DNA of 64,000 nucleotides from Conoideocrella luteorostrata. Lineage: Eukaryota; Ascomycota; Sordariomycetes; Hypocreales; Clavicipitaceae. The number at the start of each line of letters is the position of its first letter. Position 1 is the first letter of the stretch. Of this stretch, positions 59,554 to 64,000 are shown one piece after another. Both the position numbers and the translations under genes were made by a program. The stretch is from positions 99,975 through 163,974 of the forward strand of contig JASWJB010000065.1 in the NCBI GenBank assembly GCA_032433595.1, in the 5' to 3' direction. The notes beneath the pieces were generated by a model that saw nothing but the letters and a program-made list of their open reading frames with translations, was not told the origin of the DNA and ran no database searches.

Positions 59554-60125
59554 TCTGTAGAATGGTGTAATATAGAATGAAAGAAGCAGTCTAGAACGAA
59601 GTTAAAATAAGTGTCGATTGACTTTGATGGACATAGACCTCCACGTTGGCGGTACAGCCACATCGGAAGACACAAGTGCGGCATTACACCGTATCGGTGA
59701 CCATGCAAGAATCTTTGCATAGCCCTAAAGCTCGATATGTGCTGTTTTTGGAGTTTTGCAGCTTATTTATGTTTTACAGATTATATAAATAAGACTGGAA
59801 CGTTATTTGAAATATGATCGATGAGCTAGAGTATCTGAAACCGAAACTGAACTCGATGCCAAGTTGGACAACAGTCGGTCGGTCTAGACCACCAACAGCT
59901 CGTCAAAATCATATCTTGATTCTGTAAAAGATTCCATACAATCTGGGTTTGCCATGAAAATTCCGACTCGAAAGGCATTCGTTATACATCGTGGCCTACA
60001 TCACTGTCATGCCAAAGGCTTCACCTCTTATAGCGAAATACATTTAGATTTTTCATTATATTTCAACATCTTAAACCCATTTCAATCTATGCCTCTAATG
60101 TTTTCTGTTTTAGTCTTGTCTCAAT
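59554..60125. other. Convergent intergenic region
   Basis: 3' flanks only; AT-rich around 59750-59800 and 60030-60080. Confidence 0.5.
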
Positions 60126-60878
60126 TTACAAAAGGGCAGTGCATTCGATCTCGACATCCGTGTTGAGGGGGAGAGTCTTGACGGCGACACAACTACGCTT
60201 TTTGTTAGCGAATATACACATATAAGTCCACGCAGGCGGGGAGTGGAGAGGGGTAATCGAGTCATCCACGCCCTTTGTCCACACGACAACTTCGGTGGGC
60301 CGCGATAAGCCAACGCATCAATTGACAGATTCGAGAGCGTGAATGAGTGGGGAGGAAGAAAGAGTGAGTTTGTGTATGTGATGGAGTGAGAGAGGGGTTG
60401 AGGATGGAGGAGGGGTAGCTGCAAGTGCTTCAACCCCTCAACGCCTCGAGTCAAACGACGATGCGGGGATCAACTTACGTTCGGCAGGGCTTCACATCAC
60501 CCCAATACGTCATGTACACCTCATTCATCTTGGCAAAGTCGTCCATGCTGGCAAGGAAGACGTTCACCTTGACAACCTTTTCGATGCTGGAGCCGGCCTC
60601 TTCAAGGATGGCCGTGAGGTTCTTGATGCATTGGTGCTGGTTTGCGCAAACAGGTGTTAGTGGCGGTGTCCTGACATTATCGGGACATATGTTGTGATGC
60701 GTGCGAAGGGACTCACGGTGTGGGCTTGGATATCACCGTCAATCAACTTGCCCGTCTCGGCGTCCATGGGAACAGCTCCAGACACGAAAACCAGGCCATT
60801 GGCTTTGATGGCCTGGCTGTAGATGCCGGGGAGCGGCTTGGGAGCCTTGTCAGTGAGGACAGCGACCTTGCCAGACAT
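60126..60878 (-). CDS. RidA/YjgF/YER057c family enamine-imine deaminase
   Basis: Exons 60878-60717, 60636-60479, 60192-60126; 128 residues. The second intron is 286 nt. The protein reads KAPKPLPGIYSQAIKANGLV, FVSGAVPMDAETGKLIDGDI, HQCIKNLTAILEEAGSSIEK, VKVNVFLASMDDFAKMNEVY and PCRTCVAVKTLPLNTDVEIE. R106 in PCRTCV is the conserved substrate-carboxylate-binding arginine, and D/E in VEIE closes the site. Members hydrolyse reactive 2-aminoacrylate and similar imines made by PLP enzymes. No mitochondrial presequence is visible, so a cytosolic Hmf1-like form is likely. It lies tail-to-tail with the D-serine dehydratase-like gene, whose chemistry passes through just such an intermediate. Confidence 0.93.
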
Positions 60879-62300
60879 GGTTCGGTGGTGATGGGAAGAG
60901 ATGTGATGATACGGGTGGCAGGTGGGAGCAGCGATGAGAGATGAAAAAATGGGAAATAAAGTAAAAGTATTTTGAGGTGTAAGTTTAGGTGTAGAACAAC
61001 GAGTGGCCTCCTCACATGACAGAGAGCCGGAATTACCAGAGCATTTGTCTGAACGTCTGGGCCCAGCCAGCTGTCTCGACGTTTTGAAGCATAGCTTCCA
61101 AAAATCCACATTTCATCCCCTCAATCCCCCCATCACCCCCCATCCTGACCCCCTCGCGACTCTTTCTTGGTGGACCGTGCAGGAGATCCTCCTCGGGGCA
61201 CGGCCAAGACGGCTTCGGCCTCTCGCTATGATGTCGTCTGCGCGCATTTGTAGCCCGTCGGACCTGACAAGGGCAAATGCATTAGTGCATGCATGCAGCG
61301 TGACCCCCACCGCGACAATGTACAAAACGTACGGAGTACAAGCGTGGACGGCTGTATGGAGTAGTTCTTGCAGACGATGAACCCCCCACACCCACTGCAG
61401 ATAGAAACCTGGGGAACACGCACCCGCCACAAGAGATAAGTCTTGACGACACTCATGTTGGCATTATTTGCTATCCTCGTTATCATTCCAAGACAAGCCG
61501 TCTGTCCCCCACGTAACTAACAAGAGTGGCTTGGGGGTCAAAATAATCCTACGGGCTATTGAATACCCTGTGTTGGCTCCCCCGCAAAATAGCTGCTGGG
61601 GTGAGTAACAGAGGCACCAATTCCTTTTAAGCTATCGCTGTTCCTCCAGCTTCCTGAGGAGAAGCCACCAACGATGAATGGGGGTGGAGGAGGTTCATGG
61701 TGTGCTAAGAGCCCGGATGACAGGGAGGCAAACGTGCAGTAATAGAGCTCTTTGTCACTGCTGTGAGGAGGACCATCCTAGCAATTTGTGGCGTATTTCC
61801 CCAGATGTTCTCTATCATGGCTGCGGTCGGACGGGGGCCAGCGAGTACTCCGTAGATGGGGGAACAATGGCTTGTGGCACTCCCAATTTGAGAAGAGGCG
61901 GCGTCTCTAGCATTCCGCGCCGTTTGTTTGTCTATCTGTATATCTATTTATCATGCTCGACAGGTCCATCCATCCGTCCATCCGTCCATCCTCCCCTGCG
62001 GCAAGTTCCATATACCAGTCCACACGATTACTCGCTGTTCTGATAACTAGCACTAGGTAGCTCACGTCCTGCTCGGGGCGTTCGCTTCTAGTATAAACTG
62101 CGCTGGTCTCCCACCGCGTGCTCCTATCCAGGACCGAGTATAAAGCCAATTCCAACCTTTGTCACACTTTGCCACCCCTCCTCCTGCCCCAACTCCTGCT
62201 AGAAAGCTTCAACGTTGGAACAATTCTGCGCTTCCGCTTGCGATTGAACATTCTGTTCAGTTCATACCGAATTTGCCACTGTTAGCTATTGACGGTCACC
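60879..62300. other. 1.4-kb intergenic region
   Basis: Divergent flanks of RidA and the permease. TACGGAGTA/TACTCCGTA words at 61330-61338 and 61846-61854; a CATC/CGTC tetranucleotide repeat at about 61963-61992. No gene seen. Confidence 0.5.
61963..61992 (+). repeat. Imperfect (TCCA/TCCG)n microsatellite
   Basis: Seven to eight tetranucleotide units of tcca or tccg in intergenic DNA. Confidence 0.8.
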
Positions 62301-63976
62301 ATGGCTGCTGCCTCTTCCGCAGACGTCGAGGCCGTAGGCAAAGACGGCCACGAGCACGACGAATGTCCCAAGGATGCCCTGTATGACGATACCACGCGCG
62401 TGGTAGACCATGCTGCTGAGCGAAGCTTATGCTTCAAGTTTGACGTTCGTCTTATGCCAGTTTTGGCAATCATGTGTGAGTTACCGGCCCCCCCCCCCCT
62501 TCTTCTCCAATTCCCCCGGATCTTCTAATTGCTACAACTGCGGCTGGCTGGAGCAGATGGCGCTGACATTCATCGCAGATTTATTCAATGCCCTTGATAA
62601 AGGCAACCTGAGCAACGCGCAGACCAACGGCCTCAGCAAAAGTACATTACATTTCATCCTTTATCCCCAGCCCCATGTCGGTCTTCCTCAGAATCGCTAA
62701 CTAGTGTATACTCTGCCTAGACCTCAACTTCAAGGACGGACAGTACAACCTCGTCGTGTCCATCTTCTTCGTCCCCTTTGTCATCTTCGCGCCGCCCTTT
62801 GCCATGCTCGGCAAGAAATACGGCCCTGCTCGCGCCCTGCCCGTCATGATGTTCACGTTTGGCAGCATGACTCTCCTGACCGCATCGACCCAGAACTTCA
62901 GCGGCATCTTCGCCGTGCGCTGGTTCCTGGGCATGGCCGAGGCGGCCTTCTTCCCCATGGTCATCTACTACCTGACGACGTTCTACCGCCGGGGCGAGCT
63001 GGCTCGCCGCCTGGCCGTCTTTTACGCCGCTTCCAACATTGCCAACGCCTTCAGCGGGCTGCTCGCGTTCGGCGTCTTCCACATCAAGTCTGGCATGTAC
63101 GCGTGGCGCTATCTCTTCCTGATCGAGGGGTCTGTGACGGTGCTGTTTGCTGTGTTCGCCTTTTGGTACCTCCCCCGGAGTGCCGCGACGGCCAAGTTCC
63201 TCAACGAGGAGGAAAAGGCTCTTGCTTTCCACCGAATCCAGGTGGATTCGTCGTCGGTCGTCTCCGAGGAGTTCAGCTTCAGGGAAGCCCTCCAGATCTT
63301 CAAGTACCCCTCCTCGTATGCCTTTCTCGCCATCGAGGTGTGTCTCGGCGTGCCGCTGCAGTCGGTGGCTCTGTTCCTCCCGCAGATCATCCAGCGGCTC
63401 GGCTACTCGACCGTCAAGACCAATCTTTACACCGTCGCCCCAAACGTCACCGGCGCCGCCATGCTGCTCGTCCTCGCATTCGCATCGGACCTGACGCGCA
63501 TTCGATTCCCCTTCATCGTGCTCGGCTTCGCATTCACCTGCATCGGCTTCATCATCTACGCTGCTTTGACGGATGTCCATGCCCAGATCCAGGTCGCCTA
63601 CTTTGCCACCTTCATGATGTGCTGGGGCACGTCGGCGCCCTCGGTCCTCCTCTCTACATGGTACAACAACAATATCGCCCACGAGGGCCGCCGTGTCACA
63701 CTCACGTCCGTGGGCGTGCCCCTGGCGAATGTGATGGGCTTGGTGGCGAGCAATATCTTCCAGGAGCATGATGCGCCCAAGTATCTCCCCGCTCTTATTA
63801 CAGCGGCTTGTTTCGGCGCCACGGGAGCCCTCATCGCGGGACTCTTTGGCCTGTACATGATCATTGACAACAAGAGGCGGGATCGCAGGGCGGGCGTGAC
63901 CATCAAGGCGAGGGATGTGCCGACATTGAAGCTGAGGGATGGGCCGAGCTCGCCTGATTTCCGGTGGTATTTGTGA
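62301..63976 (+). CDS. MFS transporter, Dal5/anion:cation symporter family
   Basis: Exons 62301-62475, 62579-62641, 62721-63976; 497 residues. A hydrophilic N-terminus leads to FKFDVRLMPVLAIMYLFNAL and DKGNLSNAQT. L-D-K/R-x-N-x-x-N-A-x in the first span region is the mark of the Dal5 (allantoate permease) group. Further marks are GKKYGPARALP, RWFLGMAEAAFFPMVIYYLT and YRRGELARRLAVFYAASNIA. This group carries organic anions such as allantoate, nicotinate, pantothenate or dipeptides into the cell with cations; the substrate here is open. The third exon is clearly richer in G+C than neighbouring genes. The stop codon lies inside a long AT palindrome. Confidence 0.9.
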
Positions 63977-64000
63977 TATATATATATATATATATCACAA
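63971..64000. repeat. (TA)n palindrome overlapping the permease stop codon
   Basis: The last 30 bases of the window read TTGTGA, then alternating TA, then TCACAA, a perfect inverted repeat. It includes the TGA at 63974-63976 and reaches the window edge. Confidence 0.85.

Noticed and set aside
62704..63771. Long open frames on both strands (about 350 codons each) over the Dal5-type permease
   Set aside because: Both are shadows of a G+C-rich codon pattern; only the frame ending at 63976 gives membrane spans and family motifs.

Overview
The window is nuclear DNA of a filamentous ascomycete (Pezizomycotina), most likely a Sordariomycete and plausibly Hypocreales. Most genes carry one to four short GT-AG introns (about 50-130 nt, often with a CTAAC/CTAAT branch site). 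Genes lie on both strands, and the gene families are fungal: Zn2Cys6 regulator, Dal5-type permease, BPL1 with an N-terminal amidotransferase-like domain, a Neurospora-type metallothionein, a Pex24-type peroxin. I assign 27 protein-coding genes (one cut by the window edge), one intron-containing tRNA-Leu and two pseudogenes. All exon borders are hand-read from splice consensus plus protein continuity.

Layout. 1-10 kb is a sparse, decaying accessory region: a truncated SAM methyltransferase, a small secreted six-cysteine protein with a tripeptide-repeat tail, a frameshifted phosphotransferase-like pseudogene, a Clot-type thioredoxin-like gene and a clear relic of argininosuccinate lyase. 10-24 kb is a compact housekeeping block: HVA22/TB2-DP1 membrane protein, MGM101, a COA4-like twin CX9C protein, biotin-protein ligase, PAM16, a SmgGDS-like ARM protein, ribosomal protein eL13 and a COX14-like protein. 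24-43 kb is looser: an unassigned CxxC protein, DAHP synthase with Gcn4/CPC1 boxes upstream, a Cys-rich membrane protein, mL50, metallothionein, a Pex24/dysferlin-domain peroxin, a four-TM protein, tRNA-Leu(CAA), a purine phosphoribosyltransferase and an OXLD1-like mitochondrial protein. 43.7-50.3 kb looks like a small alpha-galactoside utilisation cluster: sugar permease and GH27 alpha-galactosidase diverging from one 1-kb promoter region, followed by a convergent Zn2Cys6 regulator. 51-64 kb holds an unassigned nuclear protein, DPM3, a CYP505-like stand-alone P450 with an unusual I-helix, a D-serine dehydratase-like enzyme, a RidA protein and a Dal5-type permease.

The strongest structure not explained by genes is a dispersed 9-bp word, TACGGAGTA (usually inside GTAC-GGA-GTAC), found 18 times by eye and always outside genes, against about 0.5 expected by chance. 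A second one is an exact 61-bp x 4 tandem array that begins inside the last codons of the alpha-galactosidase gene. Several genes (PAM16, eL13) have a first coding exon consisting of only the ATG, and two genes carry 60-nt introns that are open in frame; naive ORF calling would get all four wrong.
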